From Flavobacteriaceae bacterium UBA6231 (lineage in GTDB: Bacteria > Bacteroidota > Bacteroidia > Flavobacteriales > Flavobacteriaceae), in the NCBI GenBank assembly GCA_002441545.1, contig DJWL01000088.1, positions 154,958-218,957 on the forward strand: DNA of 64,000 nt, given 5' to 3'. The position numbers were made by a program, and so were the translations under genes. Every line of letters begins with the position of its first letter. Position 1 is the stretch's first letter. Below, in pieces: positions 26,081-34,010 of this stretch. The notes below the pieces were generated by a model, which saw nothing but the letters and a program-made list of their open reading frames with translations, did not search any database and had not been told where the DNA came from.

Positions 26081-26800
26081 TTATGAAATTTTTGTTTTAC
26101 CTATCTTTTCCAACAGAGATTCAATATTTCTTATTATTTCTTTGAAAAAAATCGGGTTATCAAAAACTATTTCAAATTTATAATCTGAAGACACGTAATT
26201 TTTTAGCTTAAATCTTCCTTTACCAAAACTCTTAATTGTATTAAACTTTCTATCACTATTGTTAACAGTATCGTTATTCTTGATGATACCCTTATGATGT
26301 ACTATTAAATTTCTGACTTGTCTAAAATCATCCATAAATTTCCATTCTGGATTAAGCAACGAGAAATCAACTTTTGCAGATTGCCTTAAAAATTTTTTAA
26401 TCTTATCAATATCATTGTTTCCGTTTAAGTCATCGACCTTGTAATCAGTTTTTTTAAAATGAGCGAACCTGTCACAACCTCTCTTCAACACATCTTCTAA
26501 AAAAGAATATAATTGTATAATTTGAGCATTTCTGTAGCTTTTTATATATACATCATTAAACATAAAAATATTATCTATAAATGAATCTTGAACGTGATTA
26601 AGATACTCCTCCGAATAATCAGATTTATCCTTTTCTTCTGACTTATGAAATTTTTCGTATTCAGATTTAATGCTCTTTAACTCTCTTTCAAAATGAGTTT
26701 CCATATGGTTCATATAATCTTCTATTAAATGAAACTCAAACTGAATGAACCCCAATCCCATTATTGACTTTAGTGATTCGTCTTTTCTTGTCCTTGACAT
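26081..26800 (-). CDS. HEPN-like protein (putative RNase effector), Argonaute-associated
   Basis: I choose the ATG at 26800 (239 residues, MSRTRKDESL); the frame upstream runs into the Argonaute gene. The protein is alpha-helical. Near the C-terminus RQVRNLIVHHKGII contains an R-x4-H motif (R163, H168), the signature of HEPN-fold RNases and of many toxin and abortive-infection proteins. The preceding helix LYSFLEDVLKRGCDRF fits the first conserved HEPN helix. The N-terminal half is charged and possibly coiled. It lies between the Argonaute and DUF4238 genes with short spacers. The assignment rests on one motif, so it is moderate; RNase activity is inferred. Confidence 0.65.
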   Translation of the reverse strand: MSRTRKDESLKSIMGLGFIQFEFHLIEDYMNHMETHFERELKSIKSEYEKFHKSEEKDKSDYSEEYLNHVQDSFIDNIFMFNDVYIKSYRNAQIIQLYSFLEDVLKRGCDRFAHFKKTDYKVDDLNGNNDIDKIKKFLRQSAKVDFSLLNPEWKFMDDFRQVRNLIVHHKGIIKNNDTVNNSDRKFNTIKSFGKGRFKLKNYVSSDYKFEIVFDNPIFFKEIIRNIESLLEKIGKTKIS

Positions 26801-26810
26801 ATTTAAATAA

Positions 26811-28880
26811 TTACAAAAACCACAATTTATCTTTAGCATGTTCAGGAACGGTCTGTTCAAAGCGTGGGGCGATTTGCGCGACCATTTCAGGGTATTTTAT
26901 GGTGATTGGTACATTTTGTTGTTGAAGGGATTTCCAGTATAATTTACTGAATTGATATACTTGGGTCAGTAAATCCAACACTACATTGGCATCTTCAAAT
27001 GCATCTTCATCTGGGCTGCTTATTCTTATTTTAATTGGAAACGGATAGCCTTCAGTCGCTCCATACGTTTCTGAATCGTCGTATCTTGCATTGTTGAATA
27101 ACAAGAATTGATTATGACCAACACGTACATAGGTTCCACTTTTTGGCATATATCTTTCTTTCCAATTGAGGTCGTAAGCAATGATGTCTTCGGATTCTGT
27201 TTTGTTGATGTTTAGAATGTAGAGCGGAACATTCAGACCTAATTCATTCATGCCGTCTTTTATGGGTTGGAGTTCTTCATAACTCATTTCCTTGTAAAAA
27301 TGAATCACTACTTTATCTGCTTCTGCTACCGATGTAAATTCTCGTATAGCTTTACAAATACTTCCTGCCAATAGAGTTGTTTCATTTTGGGTAAAGTATT
27401 CAAACTTTCTGAACAGGCCATTGTTTTGAAAACTAAAGGCACTTGCAATATATCTTCTGTTTTCGTCTTGATTTGTGAATGCTCCTACTCCAATTACGAG
27501 TTCCTTTTTATCTGTTACCGCCAACTTCCAAGGCACACCGCCTAATTTGGCATGTAATGCCAATGAAATGTTGTTTAAATGCCATTGGTACTTACCTATG
27601 TTTTGGGCAATATCATCATAATCTATTGCTTGAGTGACGATACCTTCGTTAAGTAGCAATTCCTTCACTCGCACATACACCATCCTATCTGCTGTATCAG
27701 GTGCATATTTGTCAAAAGGGCTTATATAAAAGGCTGCATAGGCTACATTTTCTTCAAAGTCTAATTGTTCCAGCTGCTCCTTGATTTCGTGCAATGGATT
27801 GTTTAGGTTTTGGTATTTTATAAAGTGTTGGCCCGCTAATGTGAATGGTATGTTGATATAGTCGCCCAATCCTTTATAATAGTCATTGATACCTGTTTTT
27901 AAATAGGTAGTCAGTTTTTTTATTACTTCTTGATGGCTTTCGTGATGTATAAAGAAGAACTTAATATTTTGGTTTTTCGGTCTGCGATATGGGCTGCAAC
28001 GACCTATCATTTTTTTTGGTATCAATCCGGTGCGCTTGTTGCCAAACTCTAACAATCCTATTTGAGGGTCAATATGATTGACGCGGGCTTTGGGTACATC
28101 TATAAATATATCCCTATAGATTGGTATGACTTCCTTAAAGCCTTCTGTAAAAAGGTATTTTGTTGCAAAAGCCGAAATCGCCTTTATATATTTTGCATAT
28201 TTATTTTGCCTGTCTGGGGCTTCCAAAGGAATATTTAAAGCTTTCGCCAGTTCTAAATTGAATATTGGGAAGGCCTCTTTAAAATTAATATTATTGTAAA
28301 ATTCCTCTTTATCTTCTGTGTCTAAATCCATCTGATAGTTAAAGGTACTTTGCTCATAGACACAGCGCTTAATGATGGTACTTTCCTCAATATCTGCGAC
28401 TGATGTTTTAAGGACTTTGGATGTGCCATCAAAAGATACCACCAATTCGGGATAGTCGGACACTGTTGTGAATTGGATTTTTAAAGAGAACTTGTAATAT
28501 AGATTGTAATGTTCGTTTTTGGTTTTTAGTGCTTGAATCCATACTTGGGTATCCCCTACAAAGTTTCGACAAACTATATTTCCTTGTGCTATAAAATAAT
28601 GTTTGATACGATTTTTGAGATATTGTTTGTAGATACGCAATTCTTCATCATACATTTCCATTTGTAAACCAATACTGCCTTCCGTTTCTTCTGTAAAGGT
28701 TGTGTAGATGAATTCCGTGACCTTTGGGTCCAACTCTGGGAAGGTTTCTAAAATTTGAGGTGAAAATTTAGAACGGTGAATTAGATGACTCCCTTCGCTC
28801 TCGTGAAGTGAAAAATAGAATGTTGGCGATTGTGCTGGCCAATTAAAGGAAAGGATGTTGAATTTTAGGTGTTCTTGCAT
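26811..28880 (-). CDS. Prokaryotic Argonaute (long pAgo), PIWI catalytic residues mostly missing
   Basis: The 689-residue protein ends in a MID-PIWI region. The MID domain shows NNISLALHAKLGGVPWKL (about 436-453), matching the 'aKlGG' motif after the guide 5' end pocket. PIWI begins at LVIGVGAF (461-468), where the first catalytic Asp position is Gly466. The usual H-R-D-G motif is HFYK (527-530), without Asp. The last position, IKYPEMVA (661-668), also lacks Asp or His. The protein is therefore probably unable to cut targets and acts as a guide-directed sensor, as in the long-B group. The N-terminal half is divergent and I cannot delimit a PAZ domain. It heads a probable operon with the HEPN-like and DUF4238 genes and lies 63 bp after the Abi_2 gene. 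Confidence 0.85.
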   Translation of the reverse strand: MQEHLKFNILSFNWPAQSPTFYFSLHESEGSHLIHRSKFSPQILETFPELDPKVTEFIYTTFTEETEGSIGLQMEMYDEELRIYKQYLKNRIKHYFIAQGNIVCRNFVGDTQVWIQALKTKNEHYNLYYKFSLKIQFTTVSDYPELVVSFDGTSKVLKTSVADIEESTIIKRCVYEQSTFNYQMDLDTEDKEEFYNNINFKEAFPIFNLELAKALNIPLEAPDRQNKYAKYIKAISAFATKYLFTEGFKEVIPIYRDIFIDVPKARVNHIDPQIGLLEFGNKRTGLIPKKMIGRCSPYRRPKNQNIKFFFIHHESHQEVIKKLTTYLKTGINDYYKGLGDYINIPFTLAGQHFIKYQNLNNPLHEIKEQLEQLDFEENVAYAAFYISPFDKYAPDTADRMVYVRVKELLLNEGIVTQAIDYDDIAQNIGKYQWHLNNISLALHAKLGGVPWKLAVTDKKELVIGVGAFTNQDENRRYIASAFSFQNNGLFRKFEYFTQNETTLLAGSICKAIREFTSVAEADKVVIHFYKEMSYEELQPIKDGMNELGLNVPLYILNINKTESEDIIAYDLNWKERYMPKSGTYVRVGHNQFLLFNNARYDDSETYGATEGYPFPIKIRISSPDEDAFEDANVVLDLLTQVYQFSKLYWKSLQQQNVPITIKYPEMVAQIAPRFEQTVPEHAKDKLWFL

Positions 28881-28943
28881 GGAATAAGCGGTTGTTAGGT
28901 TTTACATATTTGGTTTATTGGGTCTTATTAATGATAATTAGAT

Positions 28944-29873
28944 TTATTGCCATAAAGGCTCTTTTTGCCAGTCTGGTTTCATACCTAAAGCCAAGGGGTC
29001 TACATTGGGATATTTATAAAACAAGTTAGCCAATCGCTGTGTAAAACTGTTGTTTGGCTGTATGGTATCAAGCATGTACTTCATTAAACACATGTGAACA
29101 TACAGTTGTTTAAACTCATGCTGTTTGGGAACATTGTCTGCTTCAGTAATCCAAGGATTTGGCGGATTGGGCAACAGTTTTACTGTACTAGGCAAATTAC
29201 GGTTCCATAATCGGGAATGGTGGGCACAGAAATTCCTTATTTGAGCGATGGATTGTAACCAACTGGGTAGATAGGTATGGTTAACTGCACCGTACTCTAT
29301 TGCAATGGCATCTTTAGAGTTCACGGAGTGGATTAAATTACCATATAGTTTTGACAAATTCCCAAAACTTACTTGCTCCAGACTTTTCCAAGCTGGAGGA
29401 AATCGTAAATCATCTTTATGCTTATTGAAGTGATTTTTGATTGTCACATCCTTACTTCGTGCTCTTGTAATCTCTTCTTCAATCTTTGCAAGTGTTCGTG
29501 AAAATTGCAGTCTATCGATGAATATTTCTGAATTACAAAACCACCAAGGGCCGATTTCATGCGAGAGGTTATAGATAAGTTTGGTTCTTAAACTGATTTC
29601 TATTTTTTCAATCACATCAAACAATAACAAGCGAAGCTCTGCATCAAAATTGTATAAGGCTATGACATCTGTAAACCTACTATTGGGTTTGAACGTGTGT
29701 TGTTCTTTGTCTGCTTGCATGACATACCAATACTCGCCAAGACGGTAATAACTAATATTGGCCAAGTATTTTTCTGCCAATGGTACATTGGTAATTTCCA
29801 AGCCTCTTTTCTGCAATTGAGCAATCTGTTGTTGTATGGTAAAAGGCTTTTTGCTAAACATTGGAAAAGGCAT
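28944..29873 (-). CDS. Abi_2 (AbiD/AbiF-like) abortive infection protein
   Basis: The 309-residue protein matches Abi_2: FTIQQQIAQLQKRGLEI at the N-terminus, then YLANISYYRLGEYWYVM, FDAELRLLLFDVIEKIEISLRTKL and WWFCNSEIF, all in family order. The HEPN R-x4-H motif is RNFCAHHSRLWNR. Members are linked to abortive infection of phage and are predicted RNases. It is preceded by a structured leader with its own promoter (29874-29968) and followed 63 bp later by the Argonaute gene on the same strand. Confidence 0.92.
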   Translation of the reverse strand: MPFPMFSKKPFTIQQQIAQLQKRGLEITNVPLAEKYLANISYYRLGEYWYVMQADKEQHTFKPNSRFTDVIALYNFDAELRLLLFDVIEKIEISLRTKLIYNLSHEIGPWWFCNSEIFIDRLQFSRTLAKIEEEITRARSKDVTIKNHFNKHKDDLRFPPAWKSLEQVSFGNLSKLYGNLIHSVNSKDAIAIEYGAVNHTYLPSWLQSIAQIRNFCAHHSRLWNRNLPSTVKLLPNPPNPWITEADNVPKQHEFKQLYVHMCLMKYMLDTIQPNNSFTQRLANLFYKYPNVDPLALGMKPDWQKEPLWQ

Positions 29874-29952
29874 TGCTGTTTAACAAAGGGAAGGTATATA
29901 AAGCAAAAGACACACCCTGGGACGCTGTTCTAATGGGTAGCGTGGTGTGTAC
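29874..29952 (-). ncRNA. Structured leader/ncRNA upstream of Abi_2 gene (abiF RNA-like)
   Basis: A strong hairpin lies at 29910-29950: ACACACC/GGTGTGT and ACGCT/AGCGT stacks with a 5-nt bulge and a 12-nt loop. A Bacteroidota -7 element sits just upstream on the minus strand, so a transcript would begin almost at the hairpin and run about 75 nt to the Abi_2 start. A conserved motif named abiF RNA has been described upstream of Abi_2 genes. Whether this one belongs to it is inferred from position and shape only. Confidence 0.5.
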
Positions 29953-29960
29953 TGTTAGTG

Positions 29961-29968
29961 CAAAAGTA
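29961..29968 (-). promoter_or_regulatory. -7 element (TACTTTTG) for the Abi_2 leader
   Basis: On the minus strand this matches TAnnTTTG. A TTG lies about 21 bp further upstream as a possible -33 element. The start of transcription would fall close to the base of the 29910-29950 hairpin. Confidence 0.5.
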
Positions 29969-30050
29969 CAAACATTATACCATTTTTTACAACTTTCTAC
30001 CATATTTTTTACTTTTCTGTACATATTTTGGGCTTACATTTCGACCATTT

Positions 30051-30374
30051 TTATTTAAACTGTGCCGTAAAAAACAAACCTCTATCAATAACATCCGCTA
30101 TATCTTCACTGGATTTAGCCTGTGCATTCATGGATAAAAGTATCTTTAAGTATTCTTGAGTTTCGTAACTTAACTCTTGCTTAAAAAAGATGTCTATTGC
30201 CTGTTCTATTCTTTTTTTAAGAACAACTAATTCTTTTTGACTATTCCCCTTTTGTTCTGCTCTGGTAAGGGTGTAATATTCACCTTTTGAGGGTCTTGTG
30301 ATACGTTTGTCAAATCTATAAGCTCTGTTTAAAAATGCTTCAAGATTCATTGCTTTCATTTCTTCCGTTGCCAT
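30051..30374 (-). CDS. Small hypothetical protein following the type IIG gene (107 aa)
   Basis: I choose the ATG at 30374 (MATEEMKAMNLEAFLNRAY). The frame extends to 30419, but those 15 codons are dispersed-repeat sequence. The protein is helical, charged and soluble, with SQKELVVLKKRIEQAIDIFFKQ suggesting an amphipathic helix. I do not recognise a family. It lies 57 bp after the restriction-modification gene on the same strand and may be a partner or a co-acquired gene. Confidence 0.65.
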   Translation of the reverse strand: MATEEMKAMNLEAFLNRAYRFDKRITRPSKGEYYTLTRAEQKGNSQKELVVLKKRIEQAIDIFFKQELSYETQEYLKILLSMNAQAKSSEDIADVIDRGLFFTAQFK

Positions 30375-30390
30375 AATTTTTATATTTAAA

Positions 30391-30417
30391 AGATTGCCGC
30401 GCTTCGCTCGCAATGAC
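30391..30417. repeat. Dispersed repeat (GCGAGCGAAGC type)
   Basis: AGATTGCCGCGCTTCGCTCG followed by CAATGAC is nearly identical to part of 31907-31952. It lies in the short gap between the small gene and the type IIG gene. Confidence 0.8.
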
Positions 30418-30431
30418 ATCCATATTTATTT

Positions 30432-33400
30432 CTATGAGTTTTCCACTATTTCACGTTCTTCTAGTGTAAGGCCGTAGAGGTCGTACACCATTGTATCTAT
30501 TGCTTTTTCTGTTTGGGTGATTTGGGTTTGTAGGTCTTGGGCTTTTTTCTTGTTTTCCTCAAATAGCTCCAGCCACTCAAACTCGTCTTTTTTGGTGAGT
30601 AGTGTGCCTCCTGATGTTTTTATGGCTTTGTTGAGTTCTTTAATAAAGTCTGCGAAGTCTAACTCGTACCAATTTTCGAGTTTGCGGGTTAGTTTTACTA
30701 TTTGAAATTTTGACGAAAGGTAACCTTGAAATCTTGAATTTAAACTTTGAAATTCATTTACAAAACCAATGACATCATTTGCTTTTTTTTCAAATTCATC
30801 TTCGTTTTTTAATTTCGGAATGGGTATTTGTTCAAAATATTGAGGTTTTACTTCTATATATCCTCCACTACGAACAACACATATTGATTTAAGAAACAGC
30901 CAAACAACTTTTGAGTTTAATATACAAAGCAAAGTCTTACTATCAACAGGCAAAAAAACAGCTGGTGCATTAACAAAAGTTCCTACTGAATCGAAACAAA
31001 ATTTATTAGAGTTTTGAAGGTTAGGAAAAATAATTTTAGGCTTGTTGAATAAATGATAATAAGCACAATTTCTTAATTCCCACCAATAATCCCCTTTATC
31101 ATACCTATTTATTGCTCTTTCTTTATAGGGCAGTAAATGATTGAAGATTTCGGGAAAGTCCTTTGTAATATTCAGAAGTTTTTCATCTTCTGAAATCTCA
31201 TTACCATAAACTTCATTTGTCCATTTGCTTTTAAATAGAACTAACTTTTGTTCTGCTTTTTGGACATTCCATTTTTTAATTTCTTTTCCTTCTAAAATAG
31301 GTTTTATATGTTCTGAAATAGACCAATTATTTTGTACTATAAACGCATCATTTAATGCTGTTTTAACCCCATAATAACATTTCCCATAAGAATGTCGTAA
31401 AGTGGGATGCTTGGAGATTTTATTTAAAATATTAGCTTTTTCAACTGAAGAAAATGACCAAGCATTGGAATCTAATGATGATTGTAATACATCTATCTCA
31501 TTTTCAATATCTATATCAATCACCCGAGATTGAGAAGACTTTGGGATTTTTTTATAAATAAACTTACTATTACTATCAATGTGATTTGCAAGAATTAGAA
31601 TGACTGGATATGTAGTTGCGCCTTCAAAAATTTGAACTTCAGTAAAATCAATGTATTGTTTTAAGTCCGTATTATTTGTAAGGTATTCTCTTAATACTTT
31701 ACCTGCGGTTGTTTTATCGAAAGTATTGGAGATGTAACCCATTAAACCAATTTTGTTAATAATCTTTGAGCCTAATTCGTAGAAATAGGCAAATAAATCA
31801 CTGGCAGAATGGTAGACTTTATAATTCTTTTCAAAATATTCTAAATAGTTAGTAAGAAGTTCAGCTCTTACATAAGGCGGATTCCCAATGATGACATCGA
31901 AGCCTTGAGATTGCCGCGCTTCGCTCGCAATGACGTTTCGACTTTGCTCAACGCTGGCTCCTGTATTAAAAATTTGAGGAAATTCCTGTTGCCAATTAAA
32001 AGCTTTATCACCTGCAACTGCTTTGCTATCAATGAGCGAATTACCGCATTTGATATTATTACTTAAATCGTTGAGCTTGCGCCGTGGTTGTGCGGTGCGC
32101 AACCAAAGGGATAGTTTGGCAATTTCTACCGATTCTTCATTGAGGTCTACACCATAAATATTGTTTTCGAGAATTGTAGTTTCTATGTCGCTTAAAATGA
32201 AGCCACCACCCAAAACTTTAGCCTTTAGTTCATCAATGTAGCGGTGTTCTTTAATCAGAAAGTCCAAGGCTTGGTTTAAGAATGCACCAGAGCCACAGGC
32301 AGGGTCACAAATGGTGATTTGCAATAGCCACGCTCTATAGGCATCTAACACATCCAACAACTGTTTTTTGGTGTTTTGGTGTGTGCCTTTTTTAAGCTCG
32401 AAATAAGCTTCTTCCTTAAAGCCCAATTCATCTTTTTTCTCTTGGCAGAGTTTGCCAACGGTGTTTTCTACAATGTATTTGGTAATGTATTTTGGGGTGT
32501 AGAATACGCCATCTTTTTTGCGTTTGCTCTTTTGCTTGTCGAACTCGCTACCTTCTATTTCGGCATTGACACTTTCAATTTCGTTGAGTGAGTTTTCAAA
32601 GATATGTCCAAGAATATTGACATCTACCTGACTGCTGAAATCGTATTTGGCAAGTTTATAGGTGTGCTTATACAGTAAATTATCGTCAATTTCGAGATTG
32701 TCCAAAATGCTATCCGGTTTGAATAGTCCACCGTTATAGGCATAGATTTCTGCTCTTGAGGTTGTGCCCTTTCTACCTTCATCCAAGAAATGAAAGTATT
32801 GTTTAAAAAGATTGTACAATGGTCGTTCGTCTCCAAAATCAATATCGGCTTTCCATTTGTCCAGGATTTGGATGGTTGAATTTGGTGGCAGTAAATCCCT
32901 GTCTTCAGCAAAAAAAATGAATAGAAAACGGTCTATGAGCTTTTGGGATTTTTTGAATAGGGATAGCTTGACGTTTTTTTCGAGGGCTTTGTTCTCATTA
33001 AGCCCTTCGACATGCTCTGGGTGACTGTTTTCGTTTTGAGATTGCCGCCCACTTCGTTCCTCGTGGTTCCCAATGACAGCATCAATCTTAATGCGTTTGG
33101 CGTTACGCTTTACCAAGTCTCTAAAGAGTTCGCGCTTAAATACCGAGTAATCGTTATAAAACTGTTTTGTGATTTTGTCCTCTTCCACTAAAGATGCTTC
33201 TTTTATGGTTAAGGGAAGATTGTTCATTATGTTGTCCTTGTGCAGACAGAGATATAACAATGCGAAGTCATCAATAGCCAATGTAAACAGATTGAACTCC
33301 AAAAACTCGGTGGCATCGTTGATGTAGAACCTCAACTTCTCGAAGTTGGAAGTAATGACATAGACACAGGCTTTTTGGTTGGCTTTGTAGTCGAATGCCT

Positions 33401-33749
33401 GTTTACGAATACTTTCCAAATCCTTTGTATTTGTACCCTTTAATTCTATTACGCCAATCGCATTGCCATTTTTTAAAATAGCTCCATCGGCTTTACCTGC
33501 TCCCGATTGGTTTTTGAACTCGGTTGTAAGATTAAAGTCAGGTTTCGGATTTAGTGTATAATCCAATATGTTAACGAACAACTCTGTTAAAAAGGTCGCT
33601 TGAAATTGCTCTTCTTTTGAGTTTTTGATATTCTCCTGGATTGCAAGATTATGGAAATACTTGGAATATTTTTTATATGCCCTATCAATTGCTGATTGGT
33701 CCTGTTGTGCTAGATATGTTTTTAATACTGATGTTTGGAATAATGGCAT
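30432..33749 (-). CDS. Single-chain type IIG restriction-modification enzyme (Eco57I-like)
   Basis: The 1105-residue protein joins nuclease and N6-adenine methyltransferase. The N-terminal PD-(D/E)xK site is KADGAI (D88) and GVIELKG (E102, K104). A helical linker leads to KKDGVFYTPKYI (about 411-422), motif I DPACGSGAF (482-490) and motif IV VIIGNPPYV (619-627). The C-terminal target-recognition region contains the TaqI-like YVEVKPQYFEQIPIP-type motif (GYIEVKPQYFEQIPI). Two dispersed-repeat sequences are translated in frame (about residues 228-252 and 599-615), the second just before the NPPY motif. The enzyme would methylate host DNA and cut unmodified DNA. BREX PglX-like proteins share the methylase but usually lack this nuclease. 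Confidence 0.9.
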   Translation of the reverse strand: MPLFQTSVLKTYLAQQDQSAIDRAYKKYSKYFHNLAIQENIKNSKEEQFQATFLTELFVNILDYTLNPKPDFNLTTEFKNQSGAGKADGAILKNGNAIGVIELKGTNTKDLESIRKQAFDYKANQKACVYVITSNFEKLRFYINDATEFLEFNLFTLAIDDFALLYLCLHKDNIMNNLPLTIKEASLVEEDKITKQFYNDYSVFKRELFRDLVKRNAKRIKIDAVIGNHEERSGRQSQNENSHPEHVEGLNENKALEKNVKLSLFKKSQKLIDRFLFIFFAEDRDLLPPNSTIQILDKWKADIDFGDERPLYNLFKQYFHFLDEGRKGTTSRAEIYAYNGGLFKPDSILDNLEIDDNLLYKHTYKLAKYDFSSQVDVNILGHIFENSLNEIESVNAEIEGSEFDKQKSKRKKDGVFYTPKYITKYIVENTVGKLCQEKKDELGFKEEAYFELKKGTHQNTKKQLLDVLDAYRAWLLQITICDPACGSGAFLNQALDFLIKEHRYIDELKAKVLGGGFILSDIETTILENNIYGVDLNEESVEIAKLSLWLRTAQPRRKLNDLSNNIKCGNSLIDSKAVAGDKAFNWQQEFPQIFNTGASVEQSRNVIASEARQSQGFDVIIGNPPYVRAELLTNYLEYFEKNYKVYHSASDLFAYFYELGSKIINKIGLMGYISNTFDKTTAGKVLREYLTNNTDLKQYIDFTEVQIFEGATTYPVILILANHIDSNSKFIYKKIPKSSQSRVIDIDIENEIDVLQSSLDSNAWSFSSVEKANILNKISKHPTLRHSYGKCYYGVKTALNDAFIVQNNWSISEHIKPILEGKEIKKWNVQKAEQKLVLFKSKWTNEVYGNEISEDEKLLNITKDFPEIFNHLLPYKERAINRYDKGDYWWELRNCAYYHLFNKPKIIFPNLQNSNKFCFDSVGTFVNAPAVFLPVDSKTLLCILNSKVVWLFLKSICVVRSGGYIEVKPQYFEQIPIPKLKNEDEFEKKANDVIGFVNEFQSLNSRFQGYLSSKFQIVKLTRKLENWYELDFADFIKELNKAIKTSGGTLLTKKDEFEWLELFEENKKKAQDLQTQITQTEKAIDTMVYDLYGLTLEEREIVENS
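31907..31952. repeat. Dispersed repeat inside the type IIG gene
   Basis: It contains the same GATTGCCGCGCTTCGCTCGC core as 30391-30417, followed by GTTTCGACTTTGCTCAAC, another common flavobacterial repeat. On the coding strand it is read as VEQSRNVIASEARQSQ. Confidence 0.8.
33000..33077. repeat. Two adjacent dispersed repeats inside the type IIG gene
   Basis: CCCTTCGACATGCTCTGGGT (33003-33022) and a GATTGCCGCCCACTTCGTTC-type element (33040-33077) lie side by side and are read in frame (GNHEERSGRQSQ, then SHPEHVEGL). Confidence 0.75.
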
Positions 33750-33967
33750 TTAGTTACATTTAGTTACAAATAAGCATGACTTTTATGACCTCATAAAAGC
33801 AAATGCTTAAGGTATTAATAGTTAGGGAGAATTACGTTTCTAAAATAGTAAAAGAAAACAACATTCAACCAACCACAAACATTATTTTAAAAGTAGTTTT
33901 TAACATTCATTCATTTATGCGGGAAACCGTATGAAAAAAATGGTTGTTGAGGATATTGAGGATTTGA

Positions 33968-34002
33968 AGGATTTTAAAGATTTCGCATTTCCTTAAAATC
34001 CT
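33968..34002. repeat. 10-bp inverted repeat between type IIG and DUF3987 genes
   Basis: AGGATTTTAA (33968-33977) and TTAAAATCCT (33993-34002) are perfect inverted copies just beyond the DUF3987 stop. There is no clear T-run, so a terminator role is uncertain. Confidence 0.45.
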
Positions 34003-34010
34003 CATTTCCT

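Noticed and set aside
26811..28880. Short pAgo with APAZ partner or PIWI-RE protein
   Set aside because: The protein has a long N-terminal half before MID, there is no TIR/SIR2-APAZ gene, and the PIWI-RE helicase and nuclease partners are missing.
30432..33749. BREX pglX
   Set aside because: An N-terminal PD-(D/E)xK site is present and no other BREX genes (brxA, brxB, brxC, pglZ, brxL) are nearby, so a stand-alone type IIG enzyme fits better.
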